The translations under genes were made by a program, and so were the position numbers. This document shows positions 16,095 through 25,433 of a stretch of 64,000 nucleotides of DNA, in pieces. The stretch's first letter is position 1. Every line of letters starts with the position of its first letter. The stretch covers positions 124,001 through 188,000 of the forward strand of contig NZ_JOFV01000006.1 in the NCBI RefSeq assembly GCF_000718325.1, written 5' to 3'. Under the pieces are notes generated by a model. The model did not search any database. It was not told where the DNA came from and saw only the letters and a program-made list of their open reading frames with translations. This DNA is from Oerskovia turbata (lineage in GTDB: Bacteria > Actinomycetota > Actinomycetes > Actinomycetales > Cellulomonadaceae).

Positions 16095-17662
16095 GACCCC
16101 TCACCTCCCTGCTCCTCCTCGACGAGGTCGCTCGAGACCCCTTGACCGCGACCGGAGTCGTCGGGGAAGACCGCGTCGACGTACGTCGACGGCTGCATGA
16201 GGTTCCCGGCGGCCCGCTCGGCGTACGAGTACAGCGGCCCGGCGGCGAACGTGAGGGCCAGACCGAAGGCGACGAGCGCCGTCGTCGGCCCGACCATGCC
16301 GCGTGGCGTGCCGGTCGACGGCAGCTCGACCGGGGCCGTCTGCCAGAACGCCTTGTTCCACGCCTTGACGATCGCGTAGAGCGTCAGGAGCGAGGTCACG
16401 ACGCTGCCGACGACGAGCGCCCACGTGAGCGGCGTGCCCTGCGCGACGCCCTCCTGGAGCAGCCCGACCTTGCCGAGGAAGCCCGACAGCGGCGGGATGC
16501 CCGCGAGGTTCATCGCGGGGACGAAGAAGAGGATCGCGAGCCCCGGGGCGATCTTCGCGAGACCGCCCAGCTTGTCCAGGGACGTGGACCCGCCTCTCCG
16601 CTCGATGAGCCCGACCACGAGGAACAGCGTCGTCTGGACGGTGATGTGGTGCACGACGTAGAAGATCGACGCCGCCATCCCGGCCTCCGACGCCATCGAG
16701 ATCCCGAAGATCATGTACCCGATGTGACTGACCAGCGTGAACGACAGCAGACGTTTGATGTCGTTCTGCGCCACGGCACCCAGGATCCCGATCACCATGG
16801 TCAGCAGCGCGAGCCACATGAGGACGGTGTCGAGCCGGTTGTCGGGGAACAGCAGCGTCTGCGTGCGGATGATCGCGTAGACGCCGACCTTGGTCAGCAA
16901 CCCGGCGAACACCGCCGTGACGGGCGCGGGCGCCGTCGGGTAGGAGTCCGGGAGCCAGGCCGAGAGCGGGAAGATCGCCGCCTTGATCCCGAACGCGAGC
17001 AGCAGCAGGAGCTGGAGCGTCATGCGGACCCCGGGGTCCACGTCGGGCAGCCGTTCGGCGAGCTGGGCCAGGTTGACCGTGCCCGTCGCGGCGTACGTGA
17101 TCGCGATCGCGACGAGGAAGATGACCGACGACAGCAGCGCGACGACGACGTAGATCGACCCCGCGCGGATGCGTTCGCCCGTCCCGCCGAGCGTCAGCAG
17201 GACGTAGGACGCCGCGAGCAGGATCTCGAATCCCACGTAGAGGTTGAACAGGTCGCCCGAGAGGAACGCGTTCGCGACCCCCGCGGCCAGGACCAGGTAG
17301 GTCGGGTGGTAGATGGCGACGGGGGCCTTGTCGTGCCCGTCCGCGACGCCCTGCCCCAGCGAGTAGAGCAGGACGCACAGCAGCACGAAGCTCGACACCG
17401 TGAGCATGAGCGCCGAGAGCCGGTCCGCGACGAGGTCGATGCCGACGGGCGCCGCCCACTCCCCGACGTCGACCACGATGGGGCCGTTGTCGACCCCGAC
17501 GAGCAGTCCGACGGAGGCCGCCAGCACCAGGGACAGCGCGGCGACGGAGATGATGTGCTGGGCGCGCGGGTGGCGCCACAGCGCGAGCGCGAGGCCCGCC
17601 GCGAACAGCGGCAGGACCACGGGCAGCGGAACGAGGGTCGCGAACCCGTAGGTGAGGTTCAT
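16091..17662 (-). CDS. mnhD: Mrp Na+/H+ antiporter subunit D (proton-translocating NuoN-like)
   Basis: 523 residues, about 14 membrane helices. It belongs to the NADH-quinone oxidoreductase chain 2/4/5 family. Visible family blocks include FNLYVGFEILL, the ion-channel helix LLLLAFGIKAAIFPLSAW, YPTAPAPVTAVFAGLLTKVG and FTLVSHIGYMIFG. The conserved Glu (FEILLAAS) and Lys (FGIKAAIFP) of the proton path are present. It works with subunit A as the two antiporter-like modules of the complex. Confidence 0.95.
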   Translation of the reverse strand: MNLTYGFATLVPLPVVLPLFAAGLALALWRHPRAQHIISVAALSLVLAASVGLLVGVDNGPIVVDVGEWAAPVGIDLVADRLSALMLTVSSFVLLCVLLYSLGQGVADGHDKAPVAIYHPTYLVLAAGVANAFLSGDLFNLYVGFEILLAASYVLLTLGGTGERIRAGSIYVVVALLSSVIFLVAIAITYAATGTVNLAQLAERLPDVDPGVRMTLQLLLLLAFGIKAAIFPLSAWLPDSYPTAPAPVTAVFAGLLTKVGVYAIIRTQTLLFPDNRLDTVLMWLALLTMVIGILGAVAQNDIKRLLSFTLVSHIGYMIFGISMASEAGMAASIFYVVHHITVQTTLFLVVGLIERRGGSTSLDKLGGLAKIAPGLAILFFVPAMNLAGIPPLSGFLGKVGLLQEGVAQGTPLTWALVVGSVVTSLLTLYAIVKAWNKAFWQTAPVELPSTGTPRGMVGPTTALVAFGLALTFAAGPLYSYAERAAGNLMQPSTYVDAVFPDDSGRGQGVSSDLVEEEQGGEGS

Positions 17663-18300
17663 CGGCCCTCACCTCGCTCGGCGCTGGTACTGCCCGCCGG
17701 CGGGACGTCCTTCTCGGGACGGCCGACGTCGCGGACGTCGGTCTCCCCGTCCCCGTCGCCGTCGGTCTCGTCGAACACCTGCGAGGCCTCGTCGTCCAGG
17801 GTCTCTCCGCTCTCCTCGGTGTCGCTGTCCTCGAAGGCCGGGGCGTTGCGCGCCGCGTGGCGCGCGACCCGGCGGTCCTCGAGGTCGTCCTGCACCTCGT
17901 CGTGGCCGTGCAGCTGCCACGACCGGTAGGCCATCGCGAGCACGAACGCCGTCAGGCCCAGGGTGATGACGATGGCGGTCAGCACCATCGCCTGGACGAG
18001 CGGGTCGCTCATCTGGTCAGGGGGCGTCGTCCCCGTGAGGGGTGCGCCCCCGGCGCGCCCGCCGGCGACGAGGAACATGAGGTTCGCACCGTTGCCGATG
18101 AGGATGAAGCCGATCAGGACGCGGGTCAGGCTGCGCTCGAGGAGCAGGTAGACACCGGTCGCGAACAGCACGCCGATCGCGAGCACGAGGATCAGGCTCG
18201 GGGTCATGTCGATGCTGTCGGTGGTGCGCGCCACGTCGGCGGGGTCGACGTCCGCGGCGGGCAGCAGGAGCGGCGCGAGCAGGTGGTTCGTCAGGCTCAT
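17659..18300 (-). CDS. mnhC: Mrp Na+/H+ antiporter subunit C (NuoK-like)
   Basis: 213 residues with three helices between about 30 and 130 and the NuoK/MrpC blocks LTRVLIGFILIGNGANLMF and DPLVQAMVLTAIVITLG. The start ATG at 18300 overlaps the mnhA/B stop. A Glu/Asp-rich, presumably disordered tail of about 80 residues follows the last helix and is longer than usual for MnhC. Acidic tails are a common theme of this operon (also F and G). Confidence 0.93.
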   Translation of the reverse strand: MSLTNHLLAPLLLPAADVDPADVARTTDSIDMTPSLILVLAIGVLFATGVYLLLERSLTRVLIGFILIGNGANLMFLVAGGRAGGAPLTGTTPPDQMSDPLVQAMVLTAIVITLGLTAFVLAMAYRSWQLHGHDEVQDDLEDRRVARHAARNAPAFEDSDTEESGETLDDEASQVFDETDGDGDGETDVRDVGRPEKDVPPAGSTSAERGEGR

Positions 18301-21300
18301 CGTCGCCCCCCTCCGATCTGGTCCGGTTCCATCGCTTCCATGGGCCCTGCGTCCTCCCGGGCGGAGGCTTCGGCCTGCCGGTCGATCTCGGCGCCGAGCG
18401 TGCGCAGGATGTCGAGCACGAGGCCCACGACGACGAGGAACACCCCGACGTCGAAGAACAGGGACGTGACGAGGTGCACGGTCCCGATGAGCGGCAGGCT
18501 GATGTCGATCGCGGTGCTCAGCAGGACGCTCTTGCCCATGAGCAGGCCGATCAGCCCGACCCCGACGGACAGGAACAGGCCGGTGCCGAGCAGCAGGCCC
18601 GGGTGGACCGGTGCGGCCTCCCCGAGCTCGTACCGCCCGCCCGCCAGGTATCGCACGATGAGCGCGATCCCGACGACGAGCCCGGCCGCGAACCCGCCAC
18701 CTGGCGCGTTGTGCCCCGAGAACAGCAGGAAGATCGCGAACACGATCATCGAGTGGAAGAGCACGCGCGTGACGACCTCGAAGATGACCGACCGCCGCTG
18801 CGGCGCGAGCGTCCGCCCGGCGCTGAGCCACACGAGCATGCGCGGCTGCTTGCCCGCCTCGGTGGCCGCCTCGACGCCCCGGCGGCGCAGCGCCGCGCCC
18901 GGGTCCTCCTCGTTGGCCCAGATGCCGGGAGTGGTCGCGCCCGACGACGTCGCGTCGCGCTCGCGCAGGATCTCGCCGCTGCGGGTACGCAGGAACACGA
19001 GCGACGCGACCCCGGTCGCCGCGACGAGGAGCACCGAGATCTCACCCATGGTGTCCCAGGCGCGGATGTCGACGAGGGTCACGTTGACGATGTTCTTGCC
19101 GTAGCCGTGGATGTACGCCTCGGCGGGGAAGTCGAGCGAGATGGGGCTCGCGACGCGCGCGAGCGGGACCGTCAGGGCGAAGCCCATCATGACGACGCCG
19201 ACCGCGACGCCCAGCCCCAGGCGCACCCACCGCGACGCGACGAGCGGACGGTTGGAGAAGTAGGGGGGCAGGCGGCGCAGCACGAGCACCATGACGACGA
19301 GCGTGATGGTCTCGACGAGCACCTGGGTCAGCGCGAGGTCCGGGGCGCCGTGCAGCAGGAACAGCATGGCGTTGCCGTAGCCCGCGATCCCGACGAGGAT
19401 CACGGCCTTGAGGCGGCGGCGCGAGCGGGCCGCGAGGATCGACGCGACGCAGATGGCCGCGACCGCGGCGACCTGCGCCGGACGGTCCCAGGGCTTGACC
19501 TGCTCGGGCCACTGCCCGCCGACGAACATCAGCAGACCGGGCCCCGCGACCAGGACGACGAGGATCGCGCCGAGGTAGAAGGGCAGCGAACCACGCTGGG
19601 TGACCGCGGTGACGTCCGCCGCGACCTCGTCGAGGCGGCGCATGATCCGGCGGTACGTGCGGTCGGCCTCGGGGCCCGTCCACAACGAGGCCTGGAACCG
19701 TTCGACGGCGTTGCGCTGCCAGAACAGCACGGCACCGACCCCGAGGATCAGGACCGTCAGACCCAGGGCCGGGGTGAAGCCCGCCCAGAGGACCAGGTGT
19801 CCGGGCTCGCCGACCGGGTACGTGTCGGCGTAGGGCGCGAGCAGGTCCTCGCCGAAGTGCGGCACGAGCGCCGTCGCGAGCCCGAGGAGGGCCAGCACGA
19901 GGGCGGGCCACACGAGCAGCGCGGGCTGCCGGTGGATGCGTGCGGGGTCGATCGGCTCGTCGTCGGGCAGGAACCCGGTACCGCGCTGCGCGGGCGTCGA
20001 CGACGCGGGCGAGCCCTGCGCGGCCGCGTCCTTGGTCACGGCGTCGACCCGGACGTGCTCGTTGGCGCGCGCCACCGCCGCGGCGACGTGCCGCTTGGTC
20101 GCGAACGCCCCCCAGAAGAACCGCACGCCGTAGGCGACGGTGAACATCGAGCCCACGACGACACCGACCAGCACGACGGTGTCCACCCAGGCCGGACCCT
20201 CCCCGTGCAGGAGGGACTCGAGCGCGGCCTCCTTCGCGACGTAGCCCGCGAGCGGGGGCAGACCGATCATGGACGCGGTCGCGAGCCCGCCGGCGAGCGC
20301 GGTCAGGGGAAGCGCGCGCCCGACGCCCGTCAGGCGGCGCAGGTCGCGGGTGCCGGTCGCGGCGTCGACCACGCCGACGACGAGGAACAGCGACGCCTTG
20401 AACATCGCGTGCGCCCCGATCATCGCGAGGCCCGCGAGCGCGGCGGACCGCGTCCCGAGGCCCACGAGCAGGACGATCAGGCCGAGCTGGCTCACGGTGC
20501 CGAACGCCAGGACGAGCTTGAGGTCGTGCTGGCGCAGCGCGCGGTAGCCGCCCACGAGGAGCGTGCCGACCCCCAGGACGATGACGATCGTGCGCCACAC
20601 CGTGGTGTCGGAGTACGCGGGGGCGAAGCGCGCGACGAGGTAGACGCCGGCCTTGACCATGGCGGCGGCGTGCAGGTACGCGCTGACCGGGGTGGGCGCT
20701 GCCATGGCCGCGGGGAGCCAGAAGTGCAGCGGGATGAGCGCGGCCTTGCTCGCCGCACCGGCCAGGAGGCACACGGTCGCCGCGGTCACGGCACCACCCG
20801 TCGGCGGGTCCGCGATGATCTCCGAGAGGCGGAACGTCCCACCCTGGACCCCCAGGATCACGACGCCCACGAGCATCGCCAGGCCGCCCGCCGTCGTGAC
20901 GACGATGGCCTGCATCGCGGCTCGCCTGCTCGCCTTGCGGTCCGCGTAGTGGCCGATCAGCAGGTAGGAGAAGACCGTCGTGAGCTCCCAGAAGACGAAC
21001 AGGAGCAGCATGTCGTCCGACGTGACGAGGCCGACCATGGCCCCCGCGAACGCCGTGAGCACGGCCCCGAACCGCCCGAGCCCGGAAGCGGTGGGAGAGA
21101 AGTAGGCCGAGCAGTACACGAGGACCAGCGCACCGACGCCACCGACGAGCAGCAGCATGAGCCAGGACAGGGTGTCCATGCGGAAGGCGAGCTCGAGCCC
21201 CAGCCCGGGCACCCACTGGGTGACCTCGGTCGGGTGCACGCCTTCCATGACGCGGGTGGTCCAGCTGAGGGCGTAGACGGCGGCGGAGGCGGGCGCGAGG

Positions 21301-21392
21301 GCCATCACCAAGAACGCCTTGCGGCCCAGCACCGACACGAGTGCGGGCGCGCCGAGTGCCATTGCCAGATGCGCAACGAGCAGATAGAGCAC
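18297..21392 (-). CDS. mnhA: Mrp Na+/H+ antiporter subunits A and B, fused
   Basis: 1031 residues. The first 750 form the MrpA/NuoL-like module (LHFWLPAAMAAPTPVSAYLHA cut at 20: LHFWLPAAMAAPTPVSAYLH; MIGAHAMFKASLFLVVG). The MrpA C-terminal domain follows (GNAMLFLLHGAPDLALTQVL). The last about 190 residues are a MrpB domain (LFSGHNAPGGGFAAGLVVG). The GTG at 21392 is preferred because GACGGAG stands 6 nt upstream and the hydrophobic MLYLLVAHLAM begins there; upstream ATGs would add a non-conserved 53-residue extension. It is the first gene of the operon. A/B fusion is common in actinobacteria. Confidence 0.95.
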   Translation of the reverse strand: MLYLLVAHLAMALGAPALVSVLGRKAFLVMALAPASAAVYALSWTTRVMEGVHPTEVTQWVPGLGLELAFRMDTLSWLMLLLVGGVGALVLVYCSAYFSPTASGLGRFGAVLTAFAGAMVGLVTSDDMLLLFVFWELTTVFSYLLIGHYADRKASRRAAMQAIVVTTAGGLAMLVGVVILGVQGGTFRLSEIIADPPTGGAVTAATVCLLAGAASKAALIPLHFWLPAAMAAPTPVSAYLHAAAMVKAGVYLVARFAPAYSDTTVWRTIVIVLGVGTLLVGGYRALRQHDLKLVLAFGTVSQLGLIVLLVGLGTRSAALAGLAMIGAHAMFKASLFLVVGVVDAATGTRDLRRLTGVGRALPLTALAGGLATASMIGLPPLAGYVAKEAALESLLHGEGPAWVDTVVLVGVVVGSMFTVAYGVRFFWGAFATKRHVAAAVARANEHVRVDAVTKDAAAQGSPASSTPAQRGTGFLPDDEPIDPARIHRQPALLVWPALVLALLGLATALVPHFGEDLLAPYADTYPVGEPGHLVLWAGFTPALGLTVLILGVGAVLFWQRNAVERFQASLWTGPEADRTYRRIMRRLDEVAADVTAVTQRGSLPFYLGAILVVLVAGPGLLMFVGGQWPEQVKPWDRPAQVAAVAAICVASILAARSRRRLKAVILVGIAGYGNAMLFLLHGAPDLALTQVLVETITLVVMVLVLRRLPPYFSNRPLVASRWVRLGLGVAVGVVMMGFALTVPLARVASPISLDFPAEAYIHGYGKNIVNVTLVDIRAWDTMGEISVLLVAATGVASLVFLRTRSGEILRERDATSSGATTPGIWANEEDPGAALRRRGVEAATEAGKQPRMLVWLSAGRTLAPQRRSVIFEVVTRVLFHSMIVFAIFLLFSGHNAPGGGFAAGLVVGIALIVRYLAGGRYELGEAAPVHPGLLLGTGLFLSVGVGLIGLLMGKSVLLSTAIDISLPLIGTVHLVTSLFFDVGVFLVVVGLVLDILRTLGAEIDRQAEASAREDAGPMEAMEPDQIGGGRR

Positions 21393-21511
21393 GTCCGCTC
21401 CGTCCTGGTCGGGGGCGGGTGGGCGAGAACGCGGAGCAGTCACGTCGCACTGGCCGACCGTTCCTGCTCGACGTCGCGCAGGAGGAGGACGGCCCGGAGA
21501 CGCACCGGGTC

Positions 21512-21528
21512 CGGTAGGTATTTTACCG
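21512..21528. promoter_or_regulatory. AT-rich inverted repeat in the mnh leader
   Basis: CGGTA-N7-TACCG surrounds a run of T, the only AT-rich spot in the 245-bp leader of the mnh operon. On the minus strand TAAAAT could be a -10 box. No good -35 is visible, so promoter or operator status is uncertain. Confidence 0.35.
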
Positions 21529-21637
21529 TTCAACGAGACCCGCAAGACCACTCGACGCCCCGTCGGCCGGTGGGAGATGTCACAGGTTCAGCGGGAATGC
21601 ACCACCGGGCCACGGATCGGCCACCGCAGGGACCCTG

Positions 21638-22276
21638 CTAGCTGGAGGTCGTCGCCCCGTCGGAAGGCCTCGCCCGCCAGTCGTCGAGTCCGCGGAGCGT
21701 GCCGTCGCCCAGGCGGCGGACCAGGGCCTCGGTGTACCGGAGCTCGGCGAGGAGCAGCGCGAGCTCGTACTCGGTCTCGGCCGTGAACGGCGCCGGCACG
21801 GCCTCGACGCGACGCTCCACGTCGTCCTCGAGCCGGCGGACCGCGACCCGCAGCGCGACGAGACGGGTGCGCAGGAGGGCGGCGGCGTCGTCGGGCGCGA
21901 GGACCTGCATGAGGCTGAGCGCCGCAAGGAACTGCGGGAACTCCTTGACGGGGACGCCGAGGAGGCTGCGCATCCAGTCGTCGACCTCGTCGCGCCCGGC
22001 GTCCGTGAGCCGGTAGACCGTGCGCTGGGGACGGTTGCCGTCCTGCTCCGTGCCCGCGGGCTCGATGAACCCGTCCCGCGCGAGCGCCGTGATGACCGAG
22101 TAGAGCGAGCCGTAGTTCAGCCTGACCGACTCGTCCTTGCGGCCGTCCTTGAGCACGCGCGCGATCTCATAGGGGTGCATGGGCTTGTCGCCGAGCTGCG
22201 CGAGGACCGCGAGCGCCAACGGGTTCCCCCGGCGGCGGGCTGCGGCCGCCCTGCTGCCCGCTGCGCCCTGCGCCAT
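21638..22276 (-). CDS. PadR family transcriptional regulator
   Basis: 212 residues. The N-terminal winged helix shows LALAVLAQLGDKPMHPYEI cut to the family core, NYGSLYSVITALARDGFI (recognition helix) and RTVYRLTDAG (wing). The C-terminal half is a coiled-coil dimerisation region of the long PadR-s2/vinculin-like type. The start ATG at 22276 has GAGG 5 nt upstream and is favoured over the GTG six bp earlier. It is a repressor of unknown target. It lies upstream of the mnh operon in the same direction with a 245-bp gap, so control of mnh is possible but unproven. Confidence 0.88.
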   Translation of the reverse strand: MAQGAAGSRAAAARRRGNPLALAVLAQLGDKPMHPYEIARVLKDGRKDESVRLNYGSLYSVITALARDGFIEPAGTEQDGNRPQRTVYRLTDAGRDEVDDWMRSLLGVPVKEFPQFLAALSLMQVLAPDDAAALLRTRLVALRVAVRRLEDDVERRVEAVPAPFTAETEYELALLLAELRYTEALVRRLGDGTLRGLDDWRARPSDGATTSS

Positions 22277-22353
22277 GCCCACCTCGCCCTGTTCATCCCG
22301 TTCCGACCGGCCGGTCGAGAGTATGCGGGCTGCCGTGAGAGCGCAACCAACCC

Positions 22354-23445
22354 TCAGACGTCCTGCGGGTCCACCAGGAAGTCGGCCGCGTCGGCGATCT
22401 CACCACCCACGGCCGCGTAGATCGCCCGGGTCACGGACGCGACGAGCTCGGTCGCACGCTTGCGCGCGACCTTCAGCTCGAACGACGGCACCTCCATCTG
22501 CGACTCGACGAGGTCGCGCGGCTCCCAGCGCACGCGGTACGCGACCGCGCCCTGCGACGCCCACGGCACGTTGCGCAGCAGCAGCGGGAGCTGCTCCTCA
22601 CCGCCCACCTCGACCGCCACGAGACCGTCGACGCCCATGTCGATCAGGAGACCGTAGCCGTCGAGCACCTTGCCGCTCGTCAGGGCCGCGATGTCGATGT
22701 CGTCCGCCTGCGCGTGGAGCGCGCGACGCAGCTCCGGGTCGAGCGTCTCACCCCGGTACAGGGGCAGCTCGCCGATGCCCTGCGGCGGCCCCTGGTACGG
22801 GCTGCCCTCCGTCGCGAGCACGACGCGCGGGTGGACCGCCCCGACGACGGCCATCGCGGCCTGCGGGTCGAGCCACACGTCCGAGAAGACCGACATGTCG
22901 ACCGCGACGCCCGGGTCCGGCGTCAGGACCACGGCCGGCGAGGCCGCGTTGGCCGTGTCGACGCGGATCGAGCCGCCCAGACGCCGCGCGACCTCGACGA
23001 GCCAGGAGATCACGCGCTCCTCCTCGCGCGTCGGCAGCCCCGCCGGGAACGCACGCCCCACCCCGTCACGGTCGCCGCCACCGGGGAGCGGGGCGTCACC
23101 GCGGTCGCGCGGGCACACGACGTCGAACACCTGGTCCGTGCCCGGCGGCAGGCCGGGGTTGACCCCGTCCGCCGACCACGGCGAGTACGGCCCGGTCAGC
23201 GTCGTGTGCCGTGACGTCCGCAGCACACCGGGCTCGCCCGGCTTGGCGGTGCGGGGCGCCGGGGTCAGGGGATCCGTGCCCGACGGCGCCACGTCCCACC
23301 GCGCGCCCGCGAACCTGGACACGGCGAGGGTCTCGACCTCGTCGACCTCGACGTCCCCCGGGAGCGCGAGCAGGTGCCGCGCCTGGTGGGCCTGCGCCGA
23401 GGACGCGGGGAACGGCTGAAGGGTCGGGCTGGTCGGCTGCGACAC
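22354..23445 (-). CDS. Conserved protein of unknown function
   Basis: 363 residues, no signal peptide and no membrane segment; soluble and acidic. Segments that look like structured core are REEERVISWLVEVARRLGGSI, here cut to EEERVISWLVEVARRLGG, then VDMSVFSDVWLDPQAAMAVV, LLIDMGVDGLVAVEVGGEEQ and AYRVRWEPRDLVESQMEVPS. I do not recognise the family. The GTG start at 23445 has GAGAGGG about 10 nt upstream; an ATG start is absent nearby. It lies 65 bp downstream of dcd and may be cotranscribed with it. Confidence 0.7.
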   Translation of the reverse strand: MSQPTSPTLQPFPASSAQAHQARHLLALPGDVEVDEVETLAVSRFAGARWDVAPSGTDPLTPAPRTAKPGEPGVLRTSRHTTLTGPYSPWSADGVNPGLPPGTDQVFDVVCPRDRGDAPLPGGGDRDGVGRAFPAGLPTREEERVISWLVEVARRLGGSIRVDTANAASPAVVLTPDPGVAVDMSVFSDVWLDPQAAMAVVGAVHPRVVLATEGSPYQGPPQGIGELPLYRGETLDPELRRALHAQADDIDIAALTSGKVLDGYGLLIDMGVDGLVAVEVGGEEQLPLLLRNVPWASQGAVAYRVRWEPRDLVESQMEVPSFELKVARKRATELVASVTRAIYAAVGGEIADAADFLVDPQDV

Positions 23446-23510
23446 GGTGGGATCGCCCTCTCTGCGATGGCGACGTCCGATCAGGCGGGCTCGCTCGAGC
23501 CGGCTCGGGA

Positions 23511-24086
23511 TCACACGTCGGTACGGTGGAAGTTCTGCCAGGAGCGCGAGGCCGTCGGACCCCGCTGACCCTGGTACCGAGAACCATAGATCGACGAGCC
23601 GTACGGGTGCTCCGAGGCCGACGACAGCCGGAAGAAGCACAGCTGGCCGATCTTCATGCCCGGCCACAACGTGATCGGGAGCGTCGCGACGTTGCTCAGC
23701 TCGAGCGTCACGTGGCCGCTGAACCCCGGGTCGATGAAGCCCGCCGTCGAGTGCGTCAGGAGCCCGAGCCGGCCCAGCGAGGACTTGCCCTCGAGGCGCG
23801 CCGCGACGTCGTCGGGCAGCGACACCTGCTCGAACGTGGCCCCCAGGACGAACTCCCCCGGGTGCAGGATGAACGGCTCGCCCGGCTCGACCTCGACGAG
23901 ACGCGTCAGGTCCGGCTGGTCCGTCGACGGGTCGATGAACGGGTACTTGTGGTTGTCGAACAGCCGGAAGAACTTGTCGAGCCGCACGTCGATGCTCGAC
24001 GGCTGGAGCATCGCGGGGTCGTACGGGTCCAGGCGGACCCGCTGGGCGTCGATCTCGGCAGTGATGTCGCGGTCGGAGAGGAGCAC
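23511..24086 (-). CDS. dcd: dCTP deaminase, probably bifunctional with dUTPase activity
   Basis: 191 residues, the length of the actinobacterial Dcd-Dut class that converts dCTP to dUMP in one active site, releasing pyrophosphate and ammonia. Signature blocks: MLLSDRDI at the start, [37 protein letters not shown] and HVTLELSN with the catalytic Glu. It is cytoplasmic and supplies dUMP for thymidylate synthesis. The bifunctional reading rests on family membership in actinobacteria. Confidence 0.95.
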   Translation of the reverse strand: MLLSDRDITAEIDAQRVRLDPYDPAMLQPSSIDVRLDKFFRLFDNHKYPFIDPSTDQPDLTRLVEVEPGEPFILHPGEFVLGATFEQVSLPDDVAARLEGKSSLGRLGLLTHSTAGFIDPGFSGHVTLELSNVATLPITLWPGMKIGQLCFFRLSSASEHPYGSSIYGSRYQGQRGPTASRSWQNFHRTDV

Positions 24087-24155
24087 GGGGCAACCGTACT
24101 CCGCGCCGGCAGCGCGCCGGTGCGCGGTCCCGGAGGGCGGTCCCGAGGGGCGACC

Positions 24156-24198
24156 CGAGGCCGGTCGGGCGACGACGTGCGGTCGTCGACCGGCCTCG
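24156..24198 (-). terminator. Terminator after the TM2 gene
   Basis: The strong hairpin CGAGGCCGGTCG...CGACCGGCCTCG, with an additional inner GACGACG/TCGTCG arm, lies 36 bp beyond the stop of the TM2 gene and before dcd. Confidence 0.6.
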
Positions 24199-24233
24199 GG
24201 GCCGGCCTCGGTTCAGCGAGGCGACCCGTGCCG

Positions 24234-24788
24234 TCAGCTGCGCAGCGGGCGCCCCGTCGAGTCGACCGAGTACTGGCCGCTCTTCGACGTCAGGTAGAGG
24301 ATGCCCTCGACGAGGCCCCAGATCCAGACCGCCCAGCTCAGCATGCCCAGCGAGAGGACCGAGATCAGCAGCATGGTCACACCGATGCCGGTGTACCCGA
24401 GGTAGAAGCGGTGGATGCCGAACGTCCCGAGGAAGATGCCGAGCAGGCCCGCCGCGAGGCGCGACTTCGCGTTCGGGTCCTCGTAGTAGCCGGGCTGCTG
24501 GGCGCCGTACGCGCCGTACGCGCCGTACGGCTGCTGGTAGCCCTGCTGGTAACCCTGCTGGTAATCCTGCTGAGGGGCTCCGTAGCCGTACCCGGGCTGC
24601 TGGGCGTAGGGGTCGGCCGGTGCGCCGTAGGCAGGCTGCGGCTGCTCGCCGTAGGCCTGCGGCGGCCCGTACGGGTCCGCTCCGTAGGACGGCGCCGTGG
24701 GCTGCTGCGGCGCTCCGCCGTACTGGCCGTACGGGTCCGCTCCAGCCGCAGGATCGGTGGGCTGCTGCTGGTACGGGTTCTCGGACAA
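24234..24788 (-). CDS. TM2 domain protein with a Tyr/Gln/Gly-rich cytoplasmic tail
   Basis: 184 residues. Residues 1-105 are a low-complexity Pro/Gln/Tyr/Gly region with repeated YGAP, DPYG and QQGY units. Two membrane helices of a TM2 domain follow (RLAAGLLGIFLGTFGIHRFY, LISVLSLGMLSWAVWIWG) with the conserved GIHRFYLG turn. TM2 proteins are of unknown biochemical function. Low-complexity tails of this type are common in actinobacterial membrane proteins. The nucleotide sequence contains CTGCTGGTA-type micro-repeats that could vary in number. Confidence 0.88.
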   Translation of the reverse strand: MSENPYQQQPTDPAAGADPYGQYGGAPQQPTAPSYGADPYGPPQAYGEQPQPAYGAPADPYAQQPGYGYGAPQQDYQQGYQQGYQQPYGAYGAYGAQQPGYYEDPNAKSRLAAGLLGIFLGTFGIHRFYLGYTGIGVTMLLISVLSLGMLSWAVWIWGLVEGILYLTSKSGQYSVDSTGRPLRS

Positions 24789-24925
24789 GACGCCTCCTCA
24801 GGCAGTGCTCAGGCACAAGATGCTGGCATCCTGGCCCGACGTGGGTATGATCGTGGACGCACGCCGGTTCCTCACCGGCTCGCACCGGCCGGAGACGGCC
24901 CGCGAGCTGCGGGGTTCCACGTCAC

Positions 24926-24999
24926 GCGGATGTAGTTCAATGGTAGAACTTCAGCTTCCCAAGCTGATAGCGCGGGTTCGATTCCCGTCATCCGCTCCA
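24926..24999 (+). tRNA. tRNA-Gly (CCC)
   Basis: Acceptor arms GCGGATG and CATCCGC, anticodon stem TCAGC/GCTGA around loop TTCCCAA (anticodon CCC), T-loop GTTCGATTCC and encoded CCA. The downstream hairpin at 25003-25038 is its terminator. Confidence 0.95.
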
Positions 25000-25002
25000 C
25001 GA

Positions 25003-25038
25003 CACGAGGCCCCGCACCGGATGGTGCGGGGCCTCGTG
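25003..25038 (+). terminator. Terminator of tRNA-Gly
   Basis: The perfect arms CACGAGGCCCCGCACC and GGTGCGGGGCCTCGTG lie directly after the tRNA. Confidence 0.85.
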
Positions 25039-25086
25039 CGTTGATGTGGGACCGGTCGGCGGGTCTGGCCTGCCGTCACGCCGCCG

Positions 25087-25281
25087 TCACACCTCGTCGC
25101 GCGAACGGGAGCGGACGACGGCGCTCCCGATGCCTACCAGCACGGCCGCGCCCCCGAGCACCACGAACAGGATCGGGGACTGCGGTCCGTCCTTGCCGGT
25201 CAGCGCGGCGATCCCTCCGCCCAGCGCCCAGACGGCGCCGATCACGACGAGGGCGAGCGAGCTCCAGTACCGACGAACCAC
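25087..25281 (-). CDS. Small membrane protein of unknown function
   Basis: 64 residues with two hydrophobic segments (LALVVIGAVWALGGGIAAL and ILFVVLGGAAVLVGIGSAVV) and a basic C-terminus RSRSRDEV. The GTG at 25281 is chosen because AGGAGG stands 5 nt upstream, one of the best ribosome-binding sites in the window; longer in-frame versions have none. Monocistronic and divergent from the molybdate operon. Confidence 0.7.
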   Translation of the reverse strand: MVRRYWSSLALVVIGAVWALGGGIAALTGKDGPQSPILFVVLGGAAVLVGIGSAVVRSRSRDEV

Positions 25282-25398
25282 GAGTCCTCCTACCGGTCCC
25301 GGCGCACCAGCACGTGCGCACCTTCCGAGCATGCCACGCCGCAGCCGAAAATGGGGCATATGGGCTTGAAACGGTTCTCAATCGTCGCGATGCGATCA

Positions 25399-25426
25399 TT
25401 GGAGTCCGCACCTGCGGGCCTATAGT
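25399..25426 (+). promoter_or_regulatory. Promoter of the molybdate operon; leaderless start
   Basis: TTGGAG (25399-25404), 16 bp, TATAGT (25421-25426). The ATG of the HTH-TOBE gene begins 8 nt after the -10 box and no Shine-Dalgarno sequence is present. Transcription would start at or next to the A of the ATG, giving a leaderless mRNA, which is frequent in actinobacteria. Confidence 0.7.
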
Positions 25427-25433
25427 CGCTCTC

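Noticed and set aside
18474..21641. 1055-codon open frame opposite mnhA
   Set aside because: Arg/Asp/Gly/His-rich antisense artefact of a conserved gene.
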